A DNA stretch of 64,000 bases from Crassaminicella thermophila (GTDB lineage Bacteria; Bacillota; Clostridia; Peptostreptococcales; Thermotaleaceae). Location: the NCBI RefSeq assembly GCF_008152325.1, contig NZ_CP042243.1, positions 1,307,026-1,371,025 on the forward strand, read 5' to 3'. A program made the translations under genes and the position numbers. Below the pieces are notes generated by a model. That model searched no databases and was not told where the DNA came from. It worked only from the letters and a program-made list of their open reading frames with translations. Every line of letters starts with the position of its first letter. Position 1 is the stretch's first letter. This document shows positions 9,781 through 17,541 of the stretch, in pieces.

Positions 9781-10645
9781 TGGTATTATTACAAAAGGAA
9801 TAGGAGGATTTTATTACGTTAAAACGGATGAGGTCATATATGAATGTAGAGCAAGAGGAAAGTTTAGAAAAGAACAAATAACGCCTTTGGTAGGGGATAA
9901 GGTAAAGATTACCATTGATTCTTCAACGAAACAAGGTGTTATTGAAGAAATAATTAAGAGAGATACAGAGTTTATTCGGCCTCCAGTTGCAAATGTAAAT
10001 CAAGCAATTATCGTTTTTGCAGTAAAAAAACCTGATCCAAATCTCGTATTGTTAGATAGATTTCTGGTTATGGCAGAAAATGAAGATGTAGATGTAGTTG
10101 TTTGCTTTAATAAAATAGATTTAGATGAAAAATATTTATTGGAGTTGAAAAAGATCTATACCTGTGCAGGATATCCTGTAGTTAGTACAAGTGTAAAAAA
10201 TAAAATAGGAATAGACACATTTAAAGATATATTAAGAGATAAGATAACAGTTTTTGCAGGACCATCTGGAGTAGGGAAATCTTCTCTTTTAAATGAAACA
10301 CAACCAAATCTTGCTCTAAAAACTGGAGAAATTAGTGAGAAAAATAAAAGAGGAAAACATACTACTAGACATGTTGAACTATTAGAATTAGATTTTGGAG
10401 GATGGGTGTTAGATACACCAGGTTTTAGTTCTTTAAATTTGGATTTTATTGAAGAAGATCAATTACAATTCTTATTTAGAGAATTTGTACCATATATAGG
10501 AAGTTGTAAATTTAGTGGATGTAAACATTTAAATGAACCTAAATGTGCAATAAAAGAAGCTGTATTACACAATACAATTAACAAATCAAGATATGAAAGC
10601 TATATTCAGTTACTAAAAGAAATAAATCAAAAGAGGAGGTACTAA
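9773..10645 (+). CDS. rsgA: Ribosome small-subunit GTPase RsgA
   Basis: A circularly permuted GTPase that helps release or check assembly factors on the 30S subunit. The 290-residue protein has an N-terminal OB fold, then the permuted order NKID (G4) before GPSGVGKSSLLN (G1) and DTPGF (G3). The C-terminal zinc finger is intact (CKFSGCKHLNEPKC, Cys-x4-Cys-x-His-x5-Cys). The start is the ATG that overlaps the end of prkC by 8 bases, with GGGGAAG upstream; an earlier ATG inside prkC lacks a ribosome site. The prkC-rsgA-rpe-thiN order is classic for Firmicutes. Confidence 0.95.
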   Translation: MIDGIITKGIGGFYYVKTDEVIYECRARGKFRKEQITPLVGDKVKITIDSSTKQGVIEEIIKRDTEFIRPPVANVNQAIIVFAVKKPDPNLVLLDRFLVMAENEDVDVVVCFNKIDLDEKYLLELKKIYTCAGYPVVSTSVKNKIGIDTFKDILRDKITVFAGPSGVGKSSLLNETQPNLALKTGEISEKNKRGKHTTRHVELLELDFGGWVLDTPGFSSLNLDFIEEDQLQFLFREFVPYIGSCKFSGCKHLNEPKCAIKEAVLHNTINKSRYESYIQLLKEINQKRRY

Positions 10646-10647
10646 CC

Positions 10648-11307
10648 GTGGTAAAACTTGCACCATCTATATTATCAGCAAATTTTTCAAATTTGTTAGA
10701 AGATATAAAAAAAGTAGAAGATGCTGGAGTAGACTTACTTCATATCGATGTAATGGATGGACATTTTGTACCTAATATTACAATCGGACCGTTAGTTTTA
10801 AATAGTATTAAAGGCAAAACAAAAATTCCTTTTGATGTACATTTAATGATAGAGAATCCAGATAAATATATAGCTGATTTTGTTAAAGGAGGAGCGGATA
10901 TTATAACAGTTCATATAGAGGCTTGTCCGCATATTCATAGAACTATACAAAATATTAAGTCTTATGGAGTGAAAGCAGCAGTTGCTTTAAATCCTGCTAC
11001 CCCAATAAATTCACTTGAATGTATATTTGAAGATTTAGATATGATTCTGTTGATGTCTGTTAATCCTGGATTTGGAGGACAAAAGTTTATTTCATTTGTA
11101 TTAGAAAAAATAAAGCAACTACGAAAAATTATTGATGAAAAGAACTTAAATATAGATATTCAAGTTGATGGTGGCATTAAGATTGATAATGCAGCTGAAG
11201 TTGTAAGGGCAGGAGCAAATATATTGGTTGCAGGATCAGCAATTTTTAATACAGATGATATAGAGGAAACAATAAGGTTATTCAGAGAAAAAACGAGCAG
11301 TATATAA
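10648..11307 (+). CDS. rpe: Ribulose-phosphate 3-epimerase
   Basis: Interconverts ribulose 5-phosphate and xylulose 5-phosphate in the pentose phosphate pathway. A TIM barrel of 219 residues begins VKLAPSILSANFSNL and carries LLHIDVMDGHFVPNIT with the metal-binding His/Asp, DVHLMIENP, LMSVNPGFGGQ and QVDGGI, where the catalytic Asp lies. It starts with GTG behind AGGAGG, two bases after the rsgA stop codon, so it is co-transcribed with rsgA. Confidence 0.96.
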   Translation: MVKLAPSILSANFSNLLEDIKKVEDAGVDLLHIDVMDGHFVPNITIGPLVLNSIKGKTKIPFDVHLMIENPDKYIADFVKGGADIITVHIEACPHIHRTIQNIKSYGVKAAVALNPATPINSLECIFEDLDMILLMSVNPGFGGQKFISFVLEKIKQLRKIIDEKNLNIDIQVDGGIKIDNAAEVVRAGANILVAGSAIFNTDDIEETIRLFREKTSSI

Positions 11308-11320
11308 ATGGAGGTTTTTC

Positions 11321-11956
11321 ATGAAATTTATTGTTGTATCTAATGGAAACATTTGTGATTTTAGTTTAATAAGAAAAGTAATAGATAAAGATGCTATTAT
11401 TATTTGTGCTGATGGAGGGGCAAGGTATTTATTTAAGATGAACATATTGCCTCATGTTATTATTGGGGATTTAGATTCACTTGATGAAGAATTAAAAGAT
11501 TTTTTTAAAAAGAAGAATGTAGATTTTTATAAATTCCCCCAAAAAAAAGATTATACAGATACTGAATTAGCTATAGAGTATGCTTTGAGTAAAGGTGCTA
11601 CAGAAATAATTTTTTTAGGAGCAATAGGGAGTAGAATGGATCATACTATTGCAAATATTACATTGTTATTACCTTTAGTGAAAAAAGGAATAAAAGCAAA
11701 AGTTATTGATGATTATAATGAAATTGTGATTGTCAATAAAGATTTGAAAATAAAAGGTGAGATTGGAGAAATATTATCTATTATTCCAATATCAGAGAAA
11801 GTTGAAGGGATTACTTTAAAAGGATTAGAATATCCGCTAAATGATGCTACTATATCAATGGGAGAAACTATTGGTATAAGTAATAGATTTATAGAAACAC
11901 AAGCTAAAATATCTATTAAAAAAGGTAATATTTTAGTGATAAAAGCAAGAGATTAA
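11321..11956 (+). CDS. thiN: Thiamine pyrophosphokinase
   Basis: Transfers pyrophosphate from ATP to thiamine to make the cofactor TPP. The 211-residue protein shows the family signatures ICADGGARYL near residue 30, IIGDLDSL near 48, KDYTDTELAIEYAL near 75 and GAIGSRMDHTIANI near 105. The C-terminal beta domain that forms part of the thiamine pocket is present. It is the last gene of the prpC-to-thiN run; a strong terminator overlaps its stop codon. Confidence 0.94.
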   Translation: MKFIVVSNGNICDFSLIRKVIDKDAIIICADGGARYLFKMNILPHVIIGDLDSLDEELKDFFKKKNVDFYKFPQKKDYTDTELAIEYALSKGATEIIFLGAIGSRMDHTIANITLLLPLVKKGIKAKVIDDYNEIVIVNKDLKIKGEIGEILSIIPISEKVEGITLKGLEYPLNDATISMGETIGISNRFIETQAKISIKKGNILVIKARD

Positions 11957-11979
11957 ACCCATATTAATGGGTTTTTTTT
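11955..11979 (+). terminator. Rho-independent terminator after thiN
   Basis: An 8-bp perfect stem (AAACCCAT / ATGGGTTT) with an ATTA loop runs into a tract of eight T. It closes the prpC-prkC-rsgA-rpe-thiN unit. Confidence 0.9.
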
Positions 11980-12051
11980 GTTCCATAAATTATTATAGAC
12001 GAATAGAATATAATAATAACTAAAATACATATTTATAAATGGGGTGGTGTT

Positions 12052-12207
12052 TTGGGAAAAAGGAGATTGATTAGAAAAATTTTAGGGATTTTACTTGCTT
12101 TAGGAGGAACAATCATTCTTATAGAATATATACCATTGTGGATTTGGTATTGTGTTTTAGGGGGATTATGTATAATTTTTTTGCTATTATTATTTAAAAT
12201 AATTTAA
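12052..12207 (+). CDS. Small two-helix membrane protein (51 residues)
   Basis: A tiny protein of unknown function with a TTG start behind GGGGTGGTG. A basic N-terminus (GKRRLIRK) is followed by two hydrophobic stretches, about residues 9-25 (LGILLALGGTIILI) and 28-50, with IPLWIWY between them. It stands directly before another small membrane protein that begins 8 bases after its stop, suggesting one short transcript. The pair occupies the thiN-rpmB gap where Bacillus keeps spoVM, but neither resembles SpoVM. Support is the reading frame, the ribosome site and the clean membrane pattern. Confidence 0.6.
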   Translation: MGKRRLIRKILGILLALGGTIILIEYIPLWIWYCVLGGLCIIFLLLLFKII

Positions 12208-12215
12208 GGAGAGAG

Positions 12216-12398
12216 ATGATTTTGAGAAGAAAGTATAACTATTTTTGGAGAAGAATTGAAAAAAAATTTATAGGATTGATGCTTCTAGCTATAGGTATAG
12301 CTATTATTGCAATTATAATTCTTCCACCTAGTGCATGGATAATTCTAGCAGCGTTAGCTTTGATTTTTATAGGATATAAACTGTTTTGTGGATATTAA
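12216..12398 (+). CDS. Small two-helix membrane protein (60 residues)
   Basis: A short protein of unknown function. The N-terminus is very basic (RRKYNYFWRRIEKKF), followed by two hydrophobic helices, about 19-36 and 40-57, separated by LPPSAW. That layout resembles the preceding 51-residue gene, so the two may be distant duplicates. AAGGAGAGAG stands just upstream. Either ATG at 12216 or TTG at 12222 could start translation; the TTG has the more usual distance. The inverted repeat at 12409-12434 follows it. Confidence 0.6.
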   Translation: MILRRKYNYFWRRIEKKFIGLMLLAIGIAIIAIIILPPSAWIILAALALIFIGYKLFCGY

Positions 12399-12408
12399 TA
12401 AAATAAAT

Positions 12409-12434
12409 AAAGCCTACCTAGATAGGCAGGCTTT
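12409..12434 (-). terminator. Terminator of rpmB, possibly bidirectional
   Basis: AAAGCCTACCTA pairs with TAGGCAGGCTTT. Read on the reverse strand the one imperfect position is a G-U pair, and an AT-rich, T-containing tail follows, so it fits rpmB best. It may also stop forward transcripts from the small membrane genes. Confidence 0.75.
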
Positions 12435-12440
12435 AAAAAG

Positions 12441-12632
12441 CTATATAGCTCTTTCAACCTTATTAGAACGAAGACATCTAGTGCAAACGTTGATTCTTTT
12501 TGGAGAACCGTCTACAATAGCTTTTACTTTCTTAATGTTTGCTCCCCAAGTTCTTCTTGAATGACGATTAGAGTGACTTACAGAATTACCTGATATTTTG
12601 CCTTTTCCACATACGTCGCATGTTCTTGACAT
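12441..12632 (-). CDS. rpmB: 50S ribosomal protein L28
   Basis: A 63-residue large-subunit protein. It reads SRTCDVCGKGKISGN, then HSNRHSRRTWGAN and a second CxxC (VCTRC), so this is the four-cysteine, zinc-binding form. The start is the ATG with GGAGGTG about 8 bases upstream; an earlier in-frame ATG on the reverse strand would lie in or before that ribosome site. It is transcribed opposite to its neighbours, divergently from the Asp23-family gene, as in Bacillus. Confidence 0.97.
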   Translation of the reverse strand: MSRTCDVCGKGKISGNSVSHSNRHSRRTWGANIKKVKAIVDGSPKRINVCTRCLRSNKVERAI

Positions 12633-12677
12633 ATATAACACCTCCTTCGAGTGAGTATGCAAATTGAAAACATTGTT

Positions 12678-12707
12678 ATTTTACCATATCTTTAGTGTAT
12701 TTTGCAA
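12678..12707 (-). promoter_or_regulatory. Probable promoter of rpmB
   Basis: On the reverse strand, TTGCAA (12702-12707) and TAAAAT (12678-12683) are separated by 18 bases, about 45 bases before the rpmB start. Confidence 0.55.
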
Positions 12708-12767
12708 CAATTATGCAAAAATAATCAATATAAATATATAAATTATTGTAAGAAATACTTACTTAAG

Positions 12768-12796
12768 TTGAATCGTTAAAAAAATTCATATAGAAT
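12768..12796 (+). promoter_or_regulatory. Probable promoter of the Asp23-family/fakA unit
   Basis: TTGAAT (12768-12773) and TAGAAT (12791-12796) are separated by exactly 17 bases, 41 bases before the ATG. The arrangement is divergent from the rpmB promoter. Confidence 0.6.
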
Positions 12797-12837
12797 ATAG
12801 TATATATTTTATTAAGTATATGAAAGGGAGGATAAAA

Positions 12838-13194
12838 ATGGTAGCTAGATTAGATAATAAACTAGGAAGTATTTTTATAGATAATGAGGTTTTAGGATCT
12901 ATTGCAGGTATATCAGCTATGGAATGTTATGGATTAGTTGATATGTCAAAAAAGTCAACAGCTAGTGGTTTAGCTGAGTTACTTAAACGTGAAAATGTAA
13001 GTAAAGGAGTAAAAATAAGAACAGAAAAAGATGAAATTATTATTGATTTATATGTAGTTGTTGAGTTTGGAACAAAAATATCTACTGTTGCAAAAAATAT
13101 CATAGATAAAGTAAAATATAATATTGAAACAATAACAGGGTTGAAAGTCAAACAAGTAAATATCAATGTACAAGGGGTTAGAGTGGGAAAGTAG
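12838..13194 (+). CDS. Asp23/Gls24 (YloU) family envelope-stress protein
   Basis: A 118-residue member of the Asp23/Gls24 family (B. subtilis YloU). Relatives are small, abundant, membrane-associated proteins linked to envelope stress; the exact function is unsettled. The protein shows the family pattern of a short N-terminal strand (LGSIFIDNEVLGSIAGISAMECYG), a variable middle and a C-terminal alpha/beta part ending VKQVNINVQGV. The start is the ATG after GGGAGG. It lies 17 bases before fakA, the conserved yloU-yloV pairing. Confidence 0.92.
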   Translation: MVARLDNKLGSIFIDNEVLGSIAGISAMECYGLVDMSKKSTASGLAELLKRENVSKGVKIRTEKDEIIIDLYVVVEFGTKISTVAKNIIDKVKYNIETITGLKVKQVNINVQGVRVGK

Positions 13195-13211
13195 TTTGAG
13201 GAGGTACTATT

Positions 13212-14822
13212 TTGAAAATTAAAGTTGTAGATGGATTATTACTAAAGAAGATGTTTATTAATGGAGCGTATTTTCTTGAAGAGAATAAGAGAGTAGTAGA
13301 TGAGTTAAATGTTTTTCCTGTTCCTGATGGAGATACAGGAACTAATATGTCTCTTACCATGAATGCTGCAGTAAAAGAAGTAGAAGCAGTATCTAATACT
13401 ATTGATGATGTGGTAGAGGCTGTAGCTAATGGATCTTTAATGGGAGCACGAGGTAACTCTGGAGTGATTTTATCACAATTATTTAGAGGTTTTGCTAAAA
13501 GTTGCAAAGGAAAAAACAAACTAACGACAGTTGATTTAGCACATGCTTTTATCAGTGCTTCAGATACTGCTTATAAAGCTGTAATGAAACCTATAGAAGG
13601 CACAATACTAACAATTGCTAGGGAAATAGGTGAAAAAGCAGTTGAAATAGCAAGAGAACAACAATATGTTGATACATTTTTGCAAACACTTATCATACAT
13701 GCAGAAAAGGCTTTAAATAAAACTCCGTCTATATTAAAAGTTTTAAAAGAAGCGGGTGTTGTCGATGCTGGAGGTAAAGGACTTATATTTATTTTAAAAG
13801 GTTTTTACAAAGCAATTACAGGTATTGATAAAAGTATTCAATTATCAGAGAATATTAATATTGAAGATAAAAATTTAGAAGATTTTACTGATATTACTTT
13901 TGGGTATTGTACAGAATTTATTATTAAGGGGAGCAATATTGATCTTGAAGAGATAAAGGAGAAAATAAAAGATTTTGGAGATTGCATGCTAGTAGTAGGT
14001 GATGAGAGATTAGCTAAAGTACATATTCATACAAACAATCCAGGTATTATTATTGAAAGTGGATTAAAATTTGGAGAACTTACCAATATAAAAATTGATA
14101 ATATGAGGCAACAACACCAAAATAAAGTTTTCGAAGTGATAGATGAAAAAATCAAAACTGAAATGAAAGAATATGGAATGATTGCAGTTGCAAAGGGAGA
14201 AGGATTAATTGATATTTTTAAAGACTTAAATGTTGATGAGATTATTTCTGGTGGACAAACTATGAATCCAAGTACACAAGATATAAAAAAAGCTATAGAT
14301 CTTGTTCAAGCTAAAAATATTTTTATTTTTCCTAATAATAGTAATATAATACTAGCAGCAAATCAAGCAAAGGAATTAAGTGATAAAAATATTATTGTTA
14401 TTCCATCTAAAACAATACCGCAGGGAATTTCATCTATTTTAGCTTATAATGAAGATTTAAGTATAGATGAGAATATAGAATTTATGATGGAAGCATTAAA
14501 AAATGTAAAAACAGGTCAAATTACTTATTCTGTAAGAGATACAAAAATGAACGATATGGATATAAAAGAAGGAGATATTTTAGGTATAATAGATGGAGAT
14601 ATAGAGGTGGTATGTAATGATGTAGAAGATGCAGCTTATAAACTTTTAGAAAGTATGATTGATGAAGGTGATGAAATTTTAACTATTTTTTATGGTAAGG
14701 AAAGTGATAAACAAAAGGCATCTAATCTTGCTAAGAGAATAGAGGTTCTTTATACGGATATAGACGTTGAAGTTTATTATGGGGGGCAACCACTTTATTA
14801 TTATATTTTCTCTGTAGAATAG
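13212..14822 (+). CDS. fakA: DAK/DegV-type fatty acid kinase subunit FakA (YloV)
   Basis: In Staphylococcus the orthologue FakA phosphorylates fatty acids carried by FakB. It has 536 residues and begins at a TTG behind GAGGAGGT. The N-terminal DhaL-like ATP domain shows NVFPVPDGDTGTNMSLT (metal-binding Asp residues, near 31-46) and GARGNSGVILSQLFRG; the middle and C-terminal parts are the FakB-binding and DegV-like regions. No FakB gene is in the window, so the fatty-acid role is by homology. A perfect hairpin overlaps its stop codon. Confidence 0.92.
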   Translation: MKIKVVDGLLLKKMFINGAYFLEENKRVVDELNVFPVPDGDTGTNMSLTMNAAVKEVEAVSNTIDDVVEAVANGSLMGARGNSGVILSQLFRGFAKSCKGKNKLTTVDLAHAFISASDTAYKAVMKPIEGTILTIAREIGEKAVEIAREQQYVDTFLQTLIIHAEKALNKTPSILKVLKEAGVVDAGGKGLIFILKGFYKAITGIDKSIQLSENINIEDKNLEDFTDITFGYCTEFIIKGSNIDLEEIKEKIKDFGDCMLVVGDERLAKVHIHTNNPGIIIESGLKFGELTNIKIDNMRQQHQNKVFEVIDEKIKTEMKEYGMIAVAKGEGLIDIFKDLNVDEIISGGQTMNPSTQDIKKAIDLVQAKNIFIFPNNSNIILAANQAKELSDKNIIVIPSKTIPQGISSILAYNEDLSIDENIEFMMEALKNVKTGQITYSVRDTKMNDMDIKEGDILGIIDGDIEVVCNDVEDAAYKLLESMIDEGDEILTIFYGKESDKQKASNLAKRIEVLYTDIDVEVYYGGQPLYYYIFSVE

Positions 14823-14849
14823 GAAATGACTGTAGTCATTTCCTATTCT
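14816..14849 (+). terminator. Long perfect stem-loop at the end of fakA
   Basis: A 15-bp uninterrupted stem (AGAATAGGAAATGAC and its complement) with a TGTA loop includes the fakA stop codon. There is no T tract after it and recG starts 41 bases later, so it could be a terminator, an attenuator or an mRNA-stability element. Confidence 0.6.
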
Positions 14850-14889
14850 ATTATGAGTGATAACTTCTACTCAATTGGAGGGAGAGTTT

Positions 14890-16953
14890 ATGAATGATTT
14901 AAAGCAATCTATTCAGTATATAAAAGGTGTTGGACCGAAAAGATTGAAACATTTAGAAAAAATGGGGATTTATAATATTGAGGATTTTATATATTCATTT
15001 CCAAGAGAATATGAAGATAGAAGTAATATAAAAAAAATTATAGATGTTAAAGATAATGAAAAAGTTACTTTAAATGTTACTGTATTTGGAAAAGTTCAGG
15101 AAAAATTATCTAAAAAAGGGTTAAAAATTTATAAACTTCCTGTTAGAGATAGTACTGGGATAGCTTATGCAATATTTTATAATGCACATTTTGTAAAAAG
15201 TATCTTTAAGGTTGGACAAATGATTAATCTATATGGAAAAACAAAGAGGAATTTTGGAGAAATACAAATATTGCATCCGAATTATGAGTTTGTAGAGAAT
15301 GATTTAACAAATACTCCTAGTAGTATTATTCCTATTTATACTCTTACTAATGGTTTGACACAAAAGGATATGCGAAACTTAGGAAAAAATATTTTGAACC
15401 TATATGGGAATTTGATTCAAGAATATATTCCTAATGATATTTGTAAAAGAAATAGACTTTGTGATATTCAATATGCTTTATGGAATATTCATTTTCCAAC
15501 ATCATTAAAAGCGTTGAAAATTGCAAAATTCAGATTAGTTTTTGAAGAATTATTTATTTTGCAATTAGGTTTATGGTTAATTAAGAATAAATTAAACAAT
15601 AATATAGATGGAATTACTTTTCATAAAAAAAAGGAGATTGATAAATTTATTAAGTCTTTGCCATTTCAATTAACAAAAGCACAAATAAGAGTATTAAGAG
15701 AAATAGAAAGAGATATGGAAAGTAATAAGGTGATGAATAGGCTTGTTCAAGGTGATGTTGGATCAGGAAAAACAATTATTGCTATAATAGCATTATACAA
15801 AACTATTTTAAACGGATATCAAGGTGTATTAATGGCACCAACTGAAATATTGGCAGAACAACATTTTGAATCATCTAAAGAATTATTATTACCTTTAGGA
15901 ATAAAAATAGAGTTATTATCTGGAAGTATTCCTAAAAAGAAAAAGGAAGATATATTAAAAAGACTAAAAGATGGAGATATAGATATTGTTATAGGAACTC
16001 ATGCATTAATTCAAGAAAATGTACATTTTAAAAAACTAGGACTTGTTATTACTGATGAACAGCATAGATTTGGAGTAAGGCAGAGGAGTTTATTATCAAA
16101 TAAAGGATTAAATCCTGACGTTTTAGTAATGACTGCGACACCTATACCCAGAACGCTTGCTTTAATTCTTTATGGAGATTTAGATATTTCTATAATAGAT
16201 GAATTGCCTCCTGGAAGAAAAAAGGTGAAGACGTATTGTATAGACGAAAAAAAAAGAAAGAAAGTATATGATTTTGTAAAAAAGGAAATAGAATCTGGTA
16301 GACAAGTATATGTTGTTGCTCCTTTAGTAGAGGAATCAGAAAATATAGATGCTAGATCTGCATTAGATATTTATATTGAATTAAAAGAAAATTACTTAAA
16401 TAACTATAAAATTGGATTATTGCATGGAAAAATGAAATCCTATGAAAAAGATCAAATAATGGAAGAATTTAAGACAGGAAAGATACAAGTTTTAGTAGCT
16501 ACTACTGTAATTGAAGTGGGAGTGAATGTGCCGAATGCATCCGTTATGATTATAGAAAATAGTGAGCGTTTTGGATTAGCACAACTACATCAATTGAGAG
16601 GAAGAGTGGGTAGAGGAAAGTATCAATCTTATTGTATTTTAATCAATTATGGTAAAAGTGCAATATCAAAAGAGAGAATGAAAATTATGGAAGAAAGTAG
16701 TAATGGCTTTGTTATTGCTGAGAAGGATTTAGAATTAAGAGGGCCAGGGGAATTTTTTGGAACAAAGCAGCATGGTTTGCCAGAACTTAAAATTGCCAAT
16801 CTATTTAAGCATGTACGTATACTACAGAAAGTACAGAAAGAAGCTGAGATACTCTTAAAGGAAGATAAAAATTTGTCATTAGAAAAGAATATATTTCTGA
16901 AAAAAAGGATTATAGATAAATTTGGTAGTAAAATTGAACAATTAAGTCTTTAA
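14890..16953 (+). CDS. recG: ATP-dependent DNA helicase RecG
   Basis: Branch-migrates Holliday junctions and reverses stalled forks. The 687-residue protein has an N-terminal wedge/OB domain opening with YIKGVGPKRLKHLEKMGI, then Walker A QGDVGSGKT near residue 291, the DEQH box (TDEQHRFGVRQR) near 395, MTATPIPRTLAL, and the C-terminal motifs VGVNVPNAS and QLRGRVGRG. The first ATG of the open frame lies 33 bases upstream without a ribosome site; the chosen ATG follows GGAGGGAG. Confidence 0.96.
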   Translation: MNDLKQSIQYIKGVGPKRLKHLEKMGIYNIEDFIYSFPREYEDRSNIKKIIDVKDNEKVTLNVTVFGKVQEKLSKKGLKIYKLPVRDSTGIAYAIFYNAHFVKSIFKVGQMINLYGKTKRNFGEIQILHPNYEFVENDLTNTPSSIIPIYTLTNGLTQKDMRNLGKNILNLYGNLIQEYIPNDICKRNRLCDIQYALWNIHFPTSLKALKIAKFRLVFEELFILQLGLWLIKNKLNNNIDGITFHKKKEIDKFIKSLPFQLTKAQIRVLREIERDMESNKVMNRLVQGDVGSGKTIIAIIALYKTILNGYQGVLMAPTEILAEQHFESSKELLLPLGIKIELLSGSIPKKKKEDILKRLKDGDIDIVIGTHALIQENVHFKKLGLVITDEQHRFGVRQRSLLSNKGLNPDVLVMTATPIPRTLALILYGDLDISIIDELPPGRKKVKTYCIDEKKRKKVYDFVKKEIESGRQVYVVAPLVEESENIDARSALDIYIELKENYLNNYKIGLLHGKMKSYEKDQIMEEFKTGKIQVLVATTVIEVGVNVPNASVMIIENSERFGLAQLHQLRGRVGRGKYQSYCILINYGKSAISKERMKIMEESSNGFVIAEKDLELRGPGEFFGTKQHGLPELKIANLFKHVRILQKVQKEAEILLKEDKNLSLEKNIFLKKRIIDKFGSKIEQLSL

Positions 16954-16991
16954 ATCTGTTATGATTACCATTCTGTTACACTTAAGCTAAA

Positions 16992-17020
16992 AAATACTAG
17001 ATATAATTTCCTTCATATTG
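16992..17020 (+). promoter_or_regulatory. Possible forespore (sigma-G type) promoter of the spore protein gene
   Basis: AAATA (16992-16996) and CATATTG (17014-17020) are 17 bases apart. This is one mismatch each from the sigma-G pattern GHATR / CATWMTA. It lies 40 bases before a gene expected to be sigma-G controlled. Confidence 0.4.
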
Positions 17021-17059
17021 GTTAAATTAATAGTACAACACAATAGGGAGGTGAAATAG

Positions 17060-17263
17060 ATGCCAAATACAAATAGTAAAGTTGTTCCTGAAGCAAAAGC
17101 TGCATTAAATCAAATGAAATTTGAAATTGCAAATGAATTAGGATTAAGTAATTATCAAACAATTGATAAAGGAAATTTAACTGCTAGACAAAATGGTTAT
17201 GTAGGAGGATACATGACTAAGAGATTAGTTGAAATGGCTGAAAGACAAATGTCTGGTAAATAA
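17060..17263 (+). CDS. Small acid-soluble spore protein, alpha/beta type
   Basis: A 67-residue DNA-coating protein of the spore core that protects DNA from UV and heat. It contains the germination-protease site KFEIANELGL near residues 21-30 (cleavage after Glu) and the DNA-binding motif ARQNGYVGGYMTKRLVEMAE near the C-terminus. Both segments match the family almost exactly. It has a strong site, GGGAGGTG, before the ATG, its own probable forespore promoter and its own terminator, so it is a single-gene unit. Its presence indicates a spore former. Confidence 0.97.
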   Translation: MPNTNSKVVPEAKAALNQMKFEIANELGLSNYQTIDKGNLTARQNGYVGGYMTKRLVEMAERQMSGK

Positions 17264-17269
17264 TATATA

Positions 17270-17312
17270 AATAATAAAGAAGAGATAGTTTTATCTCTTC
17301 TTTATTATTTAT
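17270..17312 (+). terminator. Terminator of the spore protein gene
   Basis: An 18-bp perfect stem (AATAATAAAGAAGAGATA and its complement) with a GTTT loop, T-rich on its 3' arm. Confidence 0.85.
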
Positions 17313-17334
17313 ATATGGCGAAATTTAAATTCAT

Positions 17335-17364
17335 AAAAAAATACTGGTGATTAATCACCAGTAT
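17335..17364 (-). terminator. Intrinsic terminator of the csfG-like RNA
   Basis: A 10-bp perfect stem (ATACTGGTGA / TCACCAGTAT) with a TTAA loop at 17341-17364, followed on the reverse strand by at least six T. The orientation is decisive: on the forward strand no T run follows. Confidence 0.8.
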
Positions 17365-17419
17365 CGGGAGAGGAGAAATGAAGGAAGAGCTCTAAGGGGA
17401 ATTGTATTTTATGTGTTTA
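17335..17419 (-). ncRNA. csfG: Probable csfG sporulation small RNA
   Basis: No protein is supported here, but the reverse strand holds a complete small-RNA unit: a forespore-type promoter at 17426-17455, a pyrimidine-rich stretch, and a 10-bp hairpin with a T run. The expected transcript is about 85 bases. In B. subtilis the forespore RNA csfG lies in the gap before ylbH, which is rsmD; this unit is also directly upstream of rsmD. Its unpaired stretch contains CTTCCTTC and TTTCTCCTCTCCC, complementary to a Shine-Dalgarno plus AUG. Identity with csfG is inferred from position, promoter and architecture; I could not align it to the known family. Confidence 0.6.
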
Positions 17420-17425
17420 TATATT

Positions 17426-17455
17426 TAATATGCCTAAAAGTTGTAGTTATTATAC
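17426..17455 (-). promoter_or_regulatory. Sigma-F/sigma-G type promoter of the csfG-like RNA
   Basis: Reading the reverse strand, GTATA (17451-17455) matches the GHATR -35 pattern exactly. CATATTA (17426-17432) lies 18 bases further on and matches CATWMTA at six of seven positions. A GG precedes the -10 box, a feature favoured by sigma-F. Confidence 0.65.
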
Positions 17456-17541
17456 ATATGATTCGTAAAATATTTTAATATTATTTTGTTTAAAATTTGC
17501 TTATATGCTAAAATATATTTATTGAAAGGAGAGAATTATGT

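Noticed and set aside
17378-17395. Five-codon frame (MKEEL) behind a perfect ribosome site on the forward strand
   Set aside because: It is the mirror image of the pyrimidine-rich part of the reverse-strand small RNA, which has its own promoter and terminator. A peptide this short has no other support.
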